Origin: Desulfoscipio geothermicus
GTDB lineage: Bacteria; Bacillota; Desulfotomaculia; Desulfotomaculales; Desulfallaceae
Length of the DNA: 64,000 nt
Reading direction: 5' to 3'
NCBI GenBank assembly: GCA_016841645.1
Contig: JAENYS010000011.1
Span: forward strand, 32,803-96,802
The position numbers were made by a program, and so were the translations under genes. The number at the start of each line of letters is the position of its first letter. Within the stretch, counting starts at the first letter, position 1. This document shows, piece by piece, positions 7,939 through 15,958 of the stretch. The notes beneath the pieces are model-generated. The model saw nothing but the letters and a program-made list of their open reading frames with translations, searched no databases and was not told where the DNA came from.

Positions 7939-8436
7939 TTGAGTACATTTCGGGAATCGGACCTGCCGGGGATAGGAAGAAAGTTTCAGGTTAACACCCG
8001 GAGCGGTGATAAACTGGTAATAGTAATTCACGACGACGGGAAACGTGAAATGCACCATTTTGATTATAATGACCCGGAAGAAAGTATATCTATGGTTACT
8101 CTTGATGATTCCGAGGCCCGTCGAGTGGGAGCTATTCTCGGGGGCATGGTATATATGCCAAAAGCTTTGGAATCGGTGGATGTGGCTTTTGACGAAATGG
8201 TAATTGAATGGTTTAAGGTTGAGCAGGGAGCTAAAGGTGCTGGAAAAACGATTGGCGATCTTGAGATTCGCAAGAGAACCGGGGCAGCAATTATTGCCAT
8301 AATCAAGAAAAATCATGAAAAAGTTGTAAACCCGGGACCTGAGCAGGTCCTCTTCGAGGGGGCTACTCTGGTTGTTCTCGGTGAAAGGGGACAGGTTAAG
8401 GAGTGCAATCGGCTTATAGACGATGGGAGTATTTAA
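7939..8436 (+). CDS. khtT: K+/H+ antiporter regulatory subunit KhtT (TrkA-C domain)
   Basis: 165 residues, starting at TTG 7939 behind AAAGGAGAGG. The N-terminal part begins RESDLPGIGRKFQV, typical of the KhtT/YhaT family. The C-terminal RCK_C/TrkA_C domain (about 80-160) has the pattern GKTIGDLEIRKRTGAAIIAI and FEGATLVVLGERGQV. In Bacillus the KhtT subunit binds c-di-AMP at RCK_C and controls the transport subunit KhtU. Here khtU follows after 3 nt, so the two are surely co-transcribed and probably form one complex at the membrane. Confidence 0.9.
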   Translation: MSTFRESDLPGIGRKFQVNTRSGDKLVIVIHDDGKREMHHFDYNDPEESISMVTLDDSEARRVGAILGGMVYMPKALESVDVAFDEMVIEWFKVEQGAKGAGKTIGDLEIRKRTGAAIIAIIKKNHEKVVNPGPEQVLFEGATLVVLGERGQVKECNRLIDDGSI

Positions 8437-8439
8437 TAT

Positions 8440-9684
8440 ATGGAGCAGAATATTCTTTTTGAAATTGGACTTGCCATTGGTATTATAGCCACTGCAGGAC
8501 TATTAGCTTCCCGGCTGAGGTTTTCCATAGTCCCATTGTTAATTCTGGCCGGACTAGCTGTGGGGCCACACATGCCGCATATTGGGATCGTAGATTTAAG
8601 GTTTATCGAAAGCGCCCCTTTAATAGACTTTATGGGTCAGCTTGGTGTTCTGTTTCTGATGTTTTACCTCGGTCTTGAATTCTCAGTAGGAAGGTTGTTA
8701 AAAGCTAGTAAGGCCATTTTCAAAACTGGATTAATCTACATGGCCATCAACCTCCCCATAGGGCTCTTGCTGCCATTTATTCTGGGTTGGCCAATTAAAG
8801 AAATCTTGGTCGTGGCAGGAATTATGACAATATCATCAAGTGCGATAGTGGCCAAGGTTTTAGTCGAGTTAAAACGGGCTGTGCGACCTGAAACGGAAAT
8901 AATTTTGGGCCTCATGATGTTTCAGGATGTCTTTGTAGCTGTTTACCTATCAGTTGTTTCAGGACTTGTATTAACCGGCTCAGCCCCGACAATAGTGGTT
9001 TTGAAGTCGGCCTTGGTGGCTCTGGGGTTTATGATAGGGATTTTGCTTTTGGGCCGAAAATTAATTTCTTTGTTAAACCGTGTGCTTGATATTTCCTCAG
9101 ACGAAGTGTTTATGCTGGTATTATTTGCAGCATTAATCCTGGTGGCCGGCTTTTCAGAATGTATTCATGTGGCCGAAGCCATTGGTGCACTACTGGTTGG
9201 ACTTATTTTGGCCGAAACTGAACACGTTGATAGGATAGAACATTTGGTTGTGCCATTTAGGGATTTTTTTGGAGCTCTCTTTTTCTTTACTTTTGGGTTA
9301 AGTATAGACCCTATGTCTTTGTCTGGAGCGGTATGGCCTGCAATAGCAGCAGTTTTGTTAACGGTTATTGGGAATTTTGTTTCCGGTATGATTGCAGGGC
9401 GTGTGTCGGGATATTCACACCGGGCTTCTGTAAATATTGGGTTAACCATCACTTCAAGAGGAGAGTTTTCGATTATTTTGGCTGGCCTCGCCAAGACTGG
9501 GGACTTGTTGCCCATACTACAATCTTTTGCTGCACTATATGTAGTGATTCTGGCCGTTTTAGGACCGTTGTTAACAAAAGAGTCCAAGTGGATATATTCC
9601 AAATTAGGCCGTGTGTTCAAGTGGCCTCCTATAGTAGAGAAAATTAGAGGAAAACAAAAGAGTAGGGTCGCTGCTGAGAAGTAG
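8440..9684 (+). CDS. khtU: Cation/proton antiporter transport subunit KhtU (CPA2 family)
   Basis: 414 residues with about 12 hydrophobic segments, the Na+/H+ exchanger fold of the CPA2 family (KefB/YhaU). Signature segments are LLILAGLAVGPHMP, FMGQLGVLFLMFYLGLEFSV, SSSAIVAKVLVELK, MMFQDVFVAVYLSVVSG (with the ion-site Gln-Asp) and TSRGEFSIILAGLA. It lacks the C-terminal nucleotide-binding TrkA-N domain of KefB, as expected when a separate KhtT subunit regulates it. The likely role is K+ efflux coupled to proton entry. A terminator follows at 9753. Confidence 0.92.
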   Translation: MEQNILFEIGLAIGIIATAGLLASRLRFSIVPLLILAGLAVGPHMPHIGIVDLRFIESAPLIDFMGQLGVLFLMFYLGLEFSVGRLLKASKAIFKTGLIYMAINLPIGLLLPFILGWPIKEILVVAGIMTISSSAIVAKVLVELKRAVRPETEIILGLMMFQDVFVAVYLSVVSGLVLTGSAPTIVVLKSALVALGFMIGILLLGRKLISLLNRVLDISSDEVFMLVLFAALILVAGFSECIHVAEAIGALLVGLILAETEHVDRIEHLVVPFRDFFGALFFFTFGLSIDPMSLSGAVWPAIAAVLLTVIGNFVSGMIAGRVSGYSHRASVNIGLTITSRGEFSIILAGLAKTGDLLPILQSFAALYVVILAVLGPLLTKESKWIYSKLGRVFKWPPIVEKIRGKQKSRVAAEK

Positions 9685-9752
9685 CAGTGCTGCTATTTAC
9701 TAATCCAACACCAATTTATTATCGTGAATTATCTCAAATTTTAGTAAATCAG

Positions 9753-9789
9753 GAAGCTTGCTTGTTACCGCAAGTTGGGCTTCTTTTTG
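9753..9789 (+). terminator. Terminator after khtTU
   Basis: GAAGC (9753-9757) pairs with GCTTC (9779-9783), with an inner CTTG/CAAG helix, followed by TTTTTG. The stem is imperfect but in the expected place. Confidence 0.6.
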
Positions 9790-10244
9790 TATAGCCTTCT
9801 AGCATTCACCAAATCGAACTTATTTATATGAAAGGTTATAATAAATATATTAGTACACGGACTATTAGGCACTACGACATCGAAATTTCAGGCTGTACTT
9901 TTTGGGTCAGTGCATCTCCTTGATTGGCACTTGGATGCAAACTATCGGTCAGGCCTGGCTTGTACTGGAGCTTACTAATTCGGCCTTAAAACTTAGCCTT
10001 GTTAGTACGATACAGTTTTGCCGATGATGCTTTTTTCGCTTTACGCTGGCACCCTGATCGATAGGTTCCCAAAGCGCAGGATGCTGATTTTTACTCAAAC
10101 CAGTTATTTTGTTCTTATTGGCGTAGCCGGCCAAAGCACCAATCATAGGCCATTTAAAGTATCAATTGTAACCACCTAAAATATTAATGCCTGAATGGTT
10201 ACCCCCCTTAGACAGCCTAGGGTATTAATCACTACTTGAGTGTT
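9790..10244. other. Region without a supported gene
   Basis: A 65-codon minus-strand frame (9949-10146) is open, but it has no good ribosome site, no hydrophobic or motif structure and no family I recognise. I left it out. No RNA gene or repeat is visible. The stretch lies between the antiporter operon and the phage remnant. Confidence 0.4.
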
Positions 10245-10361
10245 TTATTTATCCGCTTCGCAGACGCCGCCAAACCCACAAAAGCCCATCCCGAACACCA
10301 ATAGGATTAGAATCAGGAAGAGAATGAAAGCACCGCTATTACCTTTGCAGCCATACGCCAT
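10245..10361 (-). CDS. YjcZ-like small hydrophobic sporulation peptide
   Basis: 38 residues: MAYGCKGNSG, then one hydrophobic helix (AFILFLILILLVFGMGF) and CGFGGVCEADK. Tiny Gly/Cys-flanked single-helix peptides of this kind (YjcZ family) are widespread in spore formers and are made during sporulation; molecular function is unclear. AAGGGAG lies 9 nt before the ATG at 10361, which is why this start is preferred over an upstream one at 10460. It overlaps no other gene and sits next to a phage fragment on the opposite strand. Confidence 0.7.
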   Translation of the reverse strand: MAYGCKGNSGAFILFLILILLVFGMGFCGFGGVCEADK

Positions 10362-10365
10362 TTGA

Positions 10366-10515
10366 GAAGCTCCCTTTATAGTTTTATTCGACAATAATAC
10401 CAGGGAGGATACAGAGCCAATCGTAACAACCAGCGCAACTGCCCTGGAGAGTAACACCATAGACTTAAACAGCGCCCTTGACGGCCATGTGGTCGATGCT
10501 TATCTGATTGTGTAA
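10366..10515 (+). pseudogene. C-terminal remnant of a phage structural-type protein
   Basis: A 49-codon frame without a start is open from a stop at 10363 to TAA at 10513. It ends TIDLNSALDGHVVDAYLIV, a beta-strand finish common in small phage head or tail proteins. The next phage gene begins 13 nt later, as in packed phage modules. The upstream part of the gene is gone. Confidence 0.5.
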
Positions 10516-10528
10516 AGCCGGTGAGGAT

Positions 10529-10861
10529 ATGAGATACGATCAAGCAATTTATCTTATTTGTGTCACCAATCCCAAGGATGAAAACGGTAATCCGGAAACC
10601 GATAATATAGGCAACCCTGTTACCGTTGATACAGAGCACATAGTATTTGCGGAAGAGCTTGCTGTGTTTTCGTCCGAGTTTTACAATGCCGCAGTTACCG
10701 GGCTACGTCCGGAAAAGCTGTTCGAAATATACACCCGGGAGTACGGCGGCGAGGCTAAATTAAAGCACAACGGAATTACCTACCGTATTATCCGCAATAG
10801 CTTTGGTAAAACTCCAGAGAAAACCCGCCTTACTTGTGAAAGGGTGGTGGCTGATGGATAG
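10529..10861 (+). CDS. Phage head-tail joining / head closure family protein
   Basis: 110 residues, starting MRYDQAIYLICVTNPKDENG behind GGTGAGG. The segment VFAEELAVFSSEFYNAAVTG, then RPEKLFEIYTREYGGE and HNGITYRIIRNSFGKT, matches the pattern of the phage_H_T_join (SPP1 gp16-like) proteins. These plug the portal and connect head to tail. Length is normal (about 110). It sits in a phage fragment with at most three recognisable pieces, so it is probably non-functional in context though its frame is intact. Confidence 0.75.
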   Translation: MRYDQAIYLICVTNPKDENGNPETDNIGNPVTVDTEHIVFAEELAVFSSEFYNAAVTGLRPEKLFEIYTREYGGEAKLKHNGITYRIIRNSFGKTPEKTRLTCERVVADG

Positions 10862-11012
10862 AGGTGATGTTATGTCTCCCAAGACCGGGAGACAACTTGG
10901 TGAAGGCAATATTGCTATTAATGTGGCGGATTTAATCAAAGGTTTAGTTGATTCCGGTATCAAACTCTCGGGGAGTTTAATTACAATACATGAAAAATCA
11001 TCGTTTAATTAA
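10854..11012 (+). CDS. Small hypothetical protein, phage-remnant context
   Basis: 52 residues beginning MDRGDVMSPKTGRQLGEG. The ATG at 10854 overlaps the previous gene by 8 nt, a tight coupling usual in phage operons. The C-terminal part (NVADLIKGLVDSGIKLSG) looks helical. No family is recognised. An internal ATG at 10872 is an alternative start. Confidence 0.5.
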   Translation: MDRGDVMSPKTGRQLGEGNIAINVADLIKGLVDSGIKLSGSLITIHEKSSFN

Positions 11013-11191
11013 GATGGATTCATAATTATATTTAACGGTTATGCTGTATTTTACTACAAATATTATACCATAAATAGGGATTTATTTGTAGACTTGATAT
11101 TGTAAAACTTTTCAGTAAAATCTAAATAGAACCAATAGGAGCGATTAGATAGTAATCAAGGGTAGTAAATTTACGAGGAGGTATAAGTATA

Positions 11192-11641
11192 TTGACAAAC
11201 AATTTTAAAGCACTTGTCCACCAATATGTCAAACAGGTCTGGAACAAAGGGGATTTGGCAGCCTTCGATAGTCTAACTATGCCGGCATATAAATATTATC
11301 TTGGAGGACTGCCGGAACGTGACCGGGTCGGAATGCACCAGTTCATTAAAATGATCCATGAAGCGTTTCCTGATTGGCAAGTACAGATTGTGGATATAAT
11401 CGCCGAAGAAAACAAGATTGCCATACTTTGGCATGGTCATGTAACACACAAGGGAGTCTTTCAAGGGATCCCTCCCACAGGTAAACAAATTACGGTCAGC
11501 GGCATCAACATATATCACATCTTTGACGGTAAGATTGCTACGGAATGGGAACATACCGATACGCTTGGCATGCTACAACAACTGGGTTTACTGAGTCATA
11601 TTGTTGAACCAAACAAAATTGATAAAGAAAGTTCCATATAA
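11192..11641 (+). CDS. SnoaL-like ester cyclase family protein
   Basis: 149 residues with the SnoaL-like NTF2 fold seen in polyketide cyclases and many stand-alone small proteins. Motifs include VWNKGDLAAFDSL, the GMHQFIKMIHEAFPDWQV segment, HGHVTHKGVFQGIPPTGK and FDGKIATEWEHTDTLGMLQQ. Such orphan members usually have no known substrate. The start is TTG at 11192 behind GAGGAGGT. It stands alone between a phage remnant and a broken gene, so no pathway is suggested. Confidence 0.85.
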   Translation: MTNNFKALVHQYVKQVWNKGDLAAFDSLTMPAYKYYLGGLPERDRVGMHQFIKMIHEAFPDWQVQIVDIIAEENKIAILWHGHVTHKGVFQGIPPTGKQITVSGINIYHIFDGKIATEWEHTDTLGMLQQLGLLSHIVEPNKIDKESSI

Positions 11642-11849
11642 TGCATTTTTTAAGGTAACTAGAAAAAATAAGATAGATTTCCCCCAACGCTAACGGGTTA
11701 GCGATAGTGGAGTATATGCTGATGCAAATACAAAGCGAAGCAAGAGCTTATCCATATAGGAAAAAAATAGAGGATAAGGAAAATTAATAACGAATAGTAA
11801 CAAAGTAGTCAATATATGGCTACCATAAAATCTGAGGGGGGAAATAATC

Positions 11850-12134
11850 TTGCGCTATATCATTAAAATGCTATTAACATTAGCGGCAATATTTCTATTT
11901 GCGAACATTGCTAATGCTTCACCAAAAGTTCTTCTGGATGAAAAGGAAATAAGTTTTGATGTGCCTCCAGTTGTAGAAAACGGCCGAACTCTGGTCCCTC
12001 TAAGAGCAATATTTACTGCTCTAGGTGCAGAAGTTAAGTGGAATGATGCCACTCAAACTATTACATCAATTAAAGGGGATACTGTTGTTAAGCTTGTCGG
12101 GGCGTTAGGGCTCTTAATCTTTAAGTTTCTGTAA
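11850..12134 (+). CDS. Truncated copper-amine-oxidase N-terminal-type (stalk domain) protein
   Basis: 94 residues from a TTG start behind GAGGGGGG. A signal peptide (MRYIIKMLLTLAAIFLFANI, cleavage after NA-S) is followed by one Cu_amine_oxidN1 motif: VLLDEKEISFDVPPVVENGR, TLVPLRAIFTALGAEVKWND, then TQTITSIKGDTVVKL. In Firmicutes this domain decorates secreted proteins and is normally followed by another beta strand and further domains. Here, after KGDTVVKL, the sequence turns into an unrelated hydrophobic tail that runs into the convergent HNH gene. The gene therefore looks cut at about 12095 by a rearrangement. Confidence 0.7.
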   Translation: MRYIIKMLLTLAAIFLFANIANASPKVLLDEKEISFDVPPVVENGRTLVPLRAIFTALGAEVKWNDATQTITSIKGDTVVKLVGALGLLIFKFL

Positions 12135-13400
12135 GATGTAAGTTCTCTATAATTTTAATTCTTGTTCCCTTCTTAGATTCTAAAAATAGCTGACCGTCCT
12201 CAAATACCTTCTTTGTAAACCCGCCGTGATGATAGTGCAAATACTTATGATGATGAGCACAGCAGATCATAGCATTTTGGTATGTGTCTAAAAACTTCCA
12301 TTCATTTTCTAGATTATCTATCTCACTTAATGAGACAATATGGTGCATTTCTGAGTAGAAGTTGCCATTATCCTTCTCAATAAATGGTATTTTCCCATTC
12401 TCCTCCCGCATAATTGACACTGATTTTTATAGAGCTTTTTCAACTCATCGACTAATTCACGGCATCTACTTAATCGATATTGTCCCGCCTTTGTTTTATC
12501 CAATACGCCTTGTAATCTTCTTAACCGTTTCAGTCGTTCTTCCAAGGACTTATCGGTTAAATCATCATCCCCTGGCTCTGGACGGTCAAATGGAAGTAGA
12601 ATATCCTGAAATGGATTTTCCCGTTTATATACTCTAGTAAACCCTAGGGCTCTAATCAACTGATTAATTGAACCACCGTGGCGATAGGCCCAATTTGTCA
12701 TAGAAGAATATAAGGGGTCTTTTGTAGTTGGAAAGAGCACTTTATTTTCTGAGTCCGCTAACTTTCGTAGTTCCTCCTTGTATTTCTCAATAAGATTTTT
12801 AGATTTGACTTGTAAATATCCATCATAACCTAAATCCCAAGCTAAATCTGATACAAAAAAACTACGTCCTGTATGCCTTGTAAGTCTATCCCTAACAAAC
12901 TTTAGTTGCCAATGAGTGCTGTTATCAAGGTATATATACTTATTCCCAAACAATTCTATAGAAGTAAGTTCACCTATTAAGTGAAAATCATTTAATAGCA
13001 AATGCCAGGGCCACACTTGGGTTAATCGTTCATACGCATCTTCTGGAAAATCCTCCGTAATACAAGTTACCTTGTCCTCATTTCGAGCAAAAATTAAATA
13101 ATTAGCGGTCTTTGACTCCAAATCATAAGCATACTTTCGTATCATTATGATCCGTTCAGTGGATGACCCTCTTCCCCAATAGTTAAAATCCCTTTTTTCT
13201 AGCATTTCATCTATTTTATTTATCTCAAATTCATCTAATGATGCCCAATCCTCATGCCATTTTCCTGAAGATATATCTTTCTTGAAATTCCGGTAAGAAC
13301 AAGAATAGCTCACATCTAACCATGTACATACATCAGCTATTTTCACAAGTTTGCCAATGAACTTCTTGGCTACTTGATTGTCCCATTCATAGCAAGACAA
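12121..13400 (-). pseudogene. HNH endonuclease-type protein, split by a single frameshift
   Basis: The first frame (from about 13400, TTG behind AAAGGATG) covers about 310 genuine residues and reaches KNQCQLCG, the first CxxC of a zinc-supported HNH nuclease. The second frame (to 12121) carries EENGKIPF, SEMHHIVSLSE and AMICCAHHHKYLH, the rest of the HNH core. The two join if one base is restored near 12408 (CQLCG-EENG). The N-terminal 300 residues are charged and unassigned and include a helix-rich segment with a GYDGYLQVKS motif. It may be a defence or restriction-like nuclease, but no partner gene is present. A sequencing error is the alternative to decay. Confidence 0.65.
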
Positions 13401-13574
13401 GATATCACATCCTTTCCATACCAAAATTCAGAGCAGAATTTTTCATTCACCCAAACTGTTAACTCATAAAAAATCCTCATTCACTGATTTAAATGACGAT
13501 AGCAAAGGAGACAAGCAGGTAATCGTGTGGGGTTAAAAGGAGCAATTTTATGCCAAATTGGCACTCACGTCTAA

Positions 13575-13627
13575 CAAAAAAACGTGGTGTCCAAGAATTA
13601 TTTGACAATTCTCGAACCCACGTTTTA
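13575..13627 (-). terminator. Terminator after tRNA-Leu
   Basis: On the minus strand AAAACGTGG pairs with CCACGTTTT, with an inner GAGAATT/AATTCTT helix, followed by TTTTTTT. It lies 10 nt past the tRNA 3' end. Confidence 0.8.
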
Positions 13628-13636
13628 TAAGGTTTC

Positions 13637-13719
13637 TGGTGTCGGAGACGGGACTTGAACCCGTACGGTCGCCCATACGCCCCTCAAACGTACGCGTCTG
13701 CCTATTCCGCCACTCCGAC
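13637..13719 (-). tRNA. tRNA-Leu, anticodon GAG
   Basis: Acceptor GTCGGAG pairs with CTCCGAC followed by A and an encoded CCA. The D arm has TGGCGGAATAGGCAGACGC, the class II signature of tRNA-Leu. The anticodon loop TTGAGGG, on a TACGT/GCGTA stem, gives anticodon GAG. A variable arm and GTTCAAGTC T loop follow. Total 83 nt with CCA. Confidence 0.95.
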
Positions 13720-13740
13720 TTAATGCGTCATGCATTTAAA

Positions 13741-13769
13741 ATTATAAGATTATGAACCCGCTTTGTCAA
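13741..13769 (-). promoter_or_regulatory. Consensus promoter of tRNA-Leu
   Basis: On the minus strand TTGACA (13769-13764) and TATAAT (13746-13741) are separated by exactly 17 nt, about 20 nt upstream of the tRNA. Confidence 0.85.
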
Positions 13770-13794
13770 GGGCCTATATTTAACCATTCATCAT

Positions 13795-14361
13795 TCATTG
13801 CCTGTCGTAAAGCCAGGTATATACCTTATAGTTCAACAATACCTTGCCCACAAAGTTTCTGGTTTCCGGGAAGGGGATCGCGCCTATATCCGACAGATCT
13901 CCGGATATTTTATTCTCCCGCAGCCAATTGGTCACATTGCCCCGCCCGCCGTTATAGGCGGCCAGTGCTATTATTTTGTTACCGACAAATTCATCCTCCA
14001 AATTGGCAATATACCAGGACCCCATCCGAATATTTGTTTCAGGGTCAAAAAGTAGGTCCGGGTGGTAGGGGTAAAGGTTGATTTGCCTGGCAATCCATTC
14101 ACCGGTGTCGGGCATAATCTGCATTAGCCCCCTGGCGTCTTTAGGAGAAACAGCGTCGGGGTTGAAGCCGCTTTCGGTTTTCATGATGGCAGTCAAAAAA
14201 TATGGGTCAACATCAGATCTGGTAGCATATTTAAATATCTTATCGCTGTAAGGCATGGGATAAAACAGTTTCAATATGCTGGTAAAGTTAAAGGCCACTA
14301 CCAAGATCGATATAAATATTGTAAATCTAAATTTATTCAGCCTGCGCCTGCGGGGGGTCAA
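13795..14361 (-). CDS. Lytic transglycosylase, Slt family, membrane-anchored
   Basis: About 188 residues. A TTG at 14361, 8 nt after GGAG, is the best start; a GTG at 14370 is possible. It overlaps the end of coaE by about 29 nt. One N-terminal membrane helix (FRFTIFISILVVAFNFTSIL) anchors an SLT domain. That domain has the catalytic Glu in MKTESGFNPDAVSPKDARGL, the MQIMPDTG motif and ALAAYNGGRGNV. The enzyme cleaves the MurNAc-GlcNAc bond of peptidoglycan with 1,6-anhydro formation. The polA-mutM-coaE-slt order is typical of Desulfotomaculum relatives. Translation is probably coupled to coaE. Confidence 0.88.
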   Translation of the reverse strand: MTPRRRRLNKFRFTIFISILVVAFNFTSILKLFYPMPYSDKIFKYATRSDVDPYFLTAIMKTESGFNPDAVSPKDARGLMQIMPDTGEWIARQINLYPYHPDLLFDPETNIRMGSWYIANLEDEFVGNKIIALAAYNGGRGNVTNWLRENKISGDLSDIGAIPFPETRNFVGKVLLNYKVYTWLYDRQ

Positions 14362-14950
14362 TTGTATCACTCCATATTTGCCGCACTTGTTGTAAGGTAT
14401 TTTCAGGGGTACCGCTGTTGTCAATAATCCTGTGGGCGTAGGGAATCTTGTCCTCTTGGGGCATTTGGGCTGCCAGGCGACTGGATACCTGCCTTGGGGT
14501 GGTCGCATCTCTTTTGATCACCCGCTGGATTTGGGTTTGGGCATTTACGGTTACCAGCCAGACCTGATCCATTAATTTATATAACTGCGTTTCAATTAGC
14601 AGCGGGGCTTCAATAATCAACAGCGGGGCGTCGGGGTTGTTTTTATAATCAGCTAGAACCTTTAACAACTCGGCTCTGATGGCAGGATGCACAATCGAGT
14701 TAAGGTGTTTTAAAGCTTCAGGGTTATTAAAAACTATCTGCGCCATTTTGGGCCGGTTCAAAGAACCGTCAGCATTTAAGATGCCGGCTCCAAAATATTG
14801 AACGATTTGGTGCAGGCCCGGTGTTCCCGGCTCCACAACGTCCCTGGCCACCTGGTCGGTATCAATCACTCTAGCACCCATTTCCTTGAAAAGACGGGCC
14901 ACGCTGCTTTTACCGCTGCCAATGTTGCCGGTTAATCCAACTATTAACAT
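14333..14950 (-). CDS. coaE: Dephospho-CoA kinase
   Basis: 205 residues. It phosphorylates the ribose 3'-OH of dephospho-CoA, the last step of coenzyme A synthesis. Walker A is GLTGNIGSGKSSV; the DTDQVARDVV segment and LIIEAPLLIE, with the CoA-site lid RDATTPRQVSSRLAAQM, are family hallmarks. Length is normal. It follows mutM on the same strand with a 178-nt gap and overlaps the transglycosylase downstream. Confidence 0.95.
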   Translation of the reverse strand: MLIVGLTGNIGSGKSSVARLFKEMGARVIDTDQVARDVVEPGTPGLHQIVQYFGAGILNADGSLNRPKMAQIVFNNPEALKHLNSIVHPAIRAELLKVLADYKNNPDAPLLIIEAPLLIETQLYKLMDQVWLVTVNAQTQIQRVIKRDATTPRQVSSRLAAQMPQEDKIPYAHRIIDNSGTPENTLQQVRQIWSDTIDPPQAQAE

Positions 14951-15128
14951 ATCTTATTCCCCCCGAAATACAATTATTAATAATTTCTTCCGGGTTATAA
15001 TTTGATCCTTCTATTGTTTTATTATATTAAATAAAATTTTTGTCCGGCGCAAGCCGGACAGGTTAAATGATTCTTTGTTCTTACTATGGCGAAGGGAGTT
15101 GGAGTGTACATCGGAGCATAAAAACTAG

Positions 15129-15956
15129 CTATTCCCGTTGGCAAGCGGGGCAGAAGTACGAGCTGCGCCCGTTTACTTTGATACGGGTGATGGCTGTACC
15201 GCAGTGGGGACACGGGCTGCCTTCGCGATTATAAACTCGCAGCAACTCCTGGTAGTCGCCCTTTCGGCCGTCGCCGTCTACATAGTCCCTGAACGATGTG
15301 CCCCGGTTTTCAATACCCTCCTGCAGCACCTCAATGATGGCGTGATATAGTTTGGCCACCTCCCGGGGAGACAGTGAATTGGCTATGCGTTTGGGGTTCA
15401 GGTGCGCCCGGTGCAGGGCTTCGTCGGTGTAAATATTGCCCAGGCCGGCTATAAAGGTTTGATCCAGCAGCAGTGATTTAATACGCACCCGTTTGCGTTT
15501 TAACTCTCGGCGCAAAAAAGTTCTGGTAAATTCCCTCTCCAAAGGCTCCGGTCCCAGGTCTTTTAACCCTTTGACCTGGTTTAAGGCTTGCTGGGAGGCG
15601 AGCTGCAAGCGCCCGAACTGTCGCATATCAATAAAGCGCAGTTCATAGCCGTCGCTTAGCGAAAAAATCACATGGGTATGCTTGGCCGGCGGCTCACCTG
15701 GTGCAGAATATACCAGGCGTCCGGTCATGCGCAGGTGAATAACCAGTACATTATCACCGGTTAAATATAGCAACAAGTATTTGCCGCGCCTTCCCAGCCG
15801 GGTAATCCTGCTGCCCGTAATCTGCTTGCTAAATTCCTCCGGATTGGGTTCCCGGATGATTTTTAGCATTGTTATGGCTACGCCGGTTATGCTGAGTCCG
15901 GTTATTTTTTTATCCAGGGTTCTTTTTATTGTTTCAACTTCGGGTAGTTCCGGCAT
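15129..15956 (-). CDS. mutM: Formamidopyrimidine-DNA glycosylase (MutM/Fpg)
   Basis: 275 residues. It removes 8-oxoguanine and FaPy lesions and nicks the abasic site. The catalytic N-terminal Pro follows the initiator Met (MPELPEVETIKRTL). The beta-domain Lys region GRRGKYLLLYL, the H2TH region (LLLDQTFIAGLGNIYTDEAL) and the C-terminal zinc finger CPHC...CPAC are all present. It starts 2 nt after the polA stop, so it is translationally linked to polA, fitting a base-excision and resynthesis pair. Confidence 0.96.
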   Translation of the reverse strand: MPELPEVETIKRTLDKKITGLSITGVAITMLKIIREPNPEEFSKQITGSRITRLGRRGKYLLLYLTGDNVLVIHLRMTGRLVYSAPGEPPAKHTHVIFSLSDGYELRFIDMRQFGRLQLASQQALNQVKGLKDLGPEPLEREFTRTFLRRELKRKRVRIKSLLLDQTFIAGLGNIYTDEALHRAHLNPKRIANSLSPREVAKLYHAIIEVLQEGIENRGTSFRDYVDGDGRKGDYQELLRVYNREGSPCPHCGTAITRIKVNGRSSYFCPACQRE

Positions 15957-15958
15957 GT

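Noticed and set aside
9920..9945. Sigma-54-like sequence TTGGCACTTGGATGCA
   Set aside because: The GG and GC elements are one base too close (9 instead of 10 nt between them) and no gene follows on that strand.
9949..10146. 65-codon minus-strand frame
   Set aside because: No ribosome site, no recognisable domain, composition not protein-like.
15040..15061. Inverted repeat GTCCGGC-GCAA-GCCGGAC after mutM
   Set aside because: On the minus strand it is followed by A residues before the T tract, so it is not a proper terminator for mutM. It may be a plain palindrome.
15022..15213. 63-codon minus-strand frame with a CPAC motif overlapping the mutM end
   Set aside because: Overlaps the mutM zinc finger in another frame; no ribosome site.
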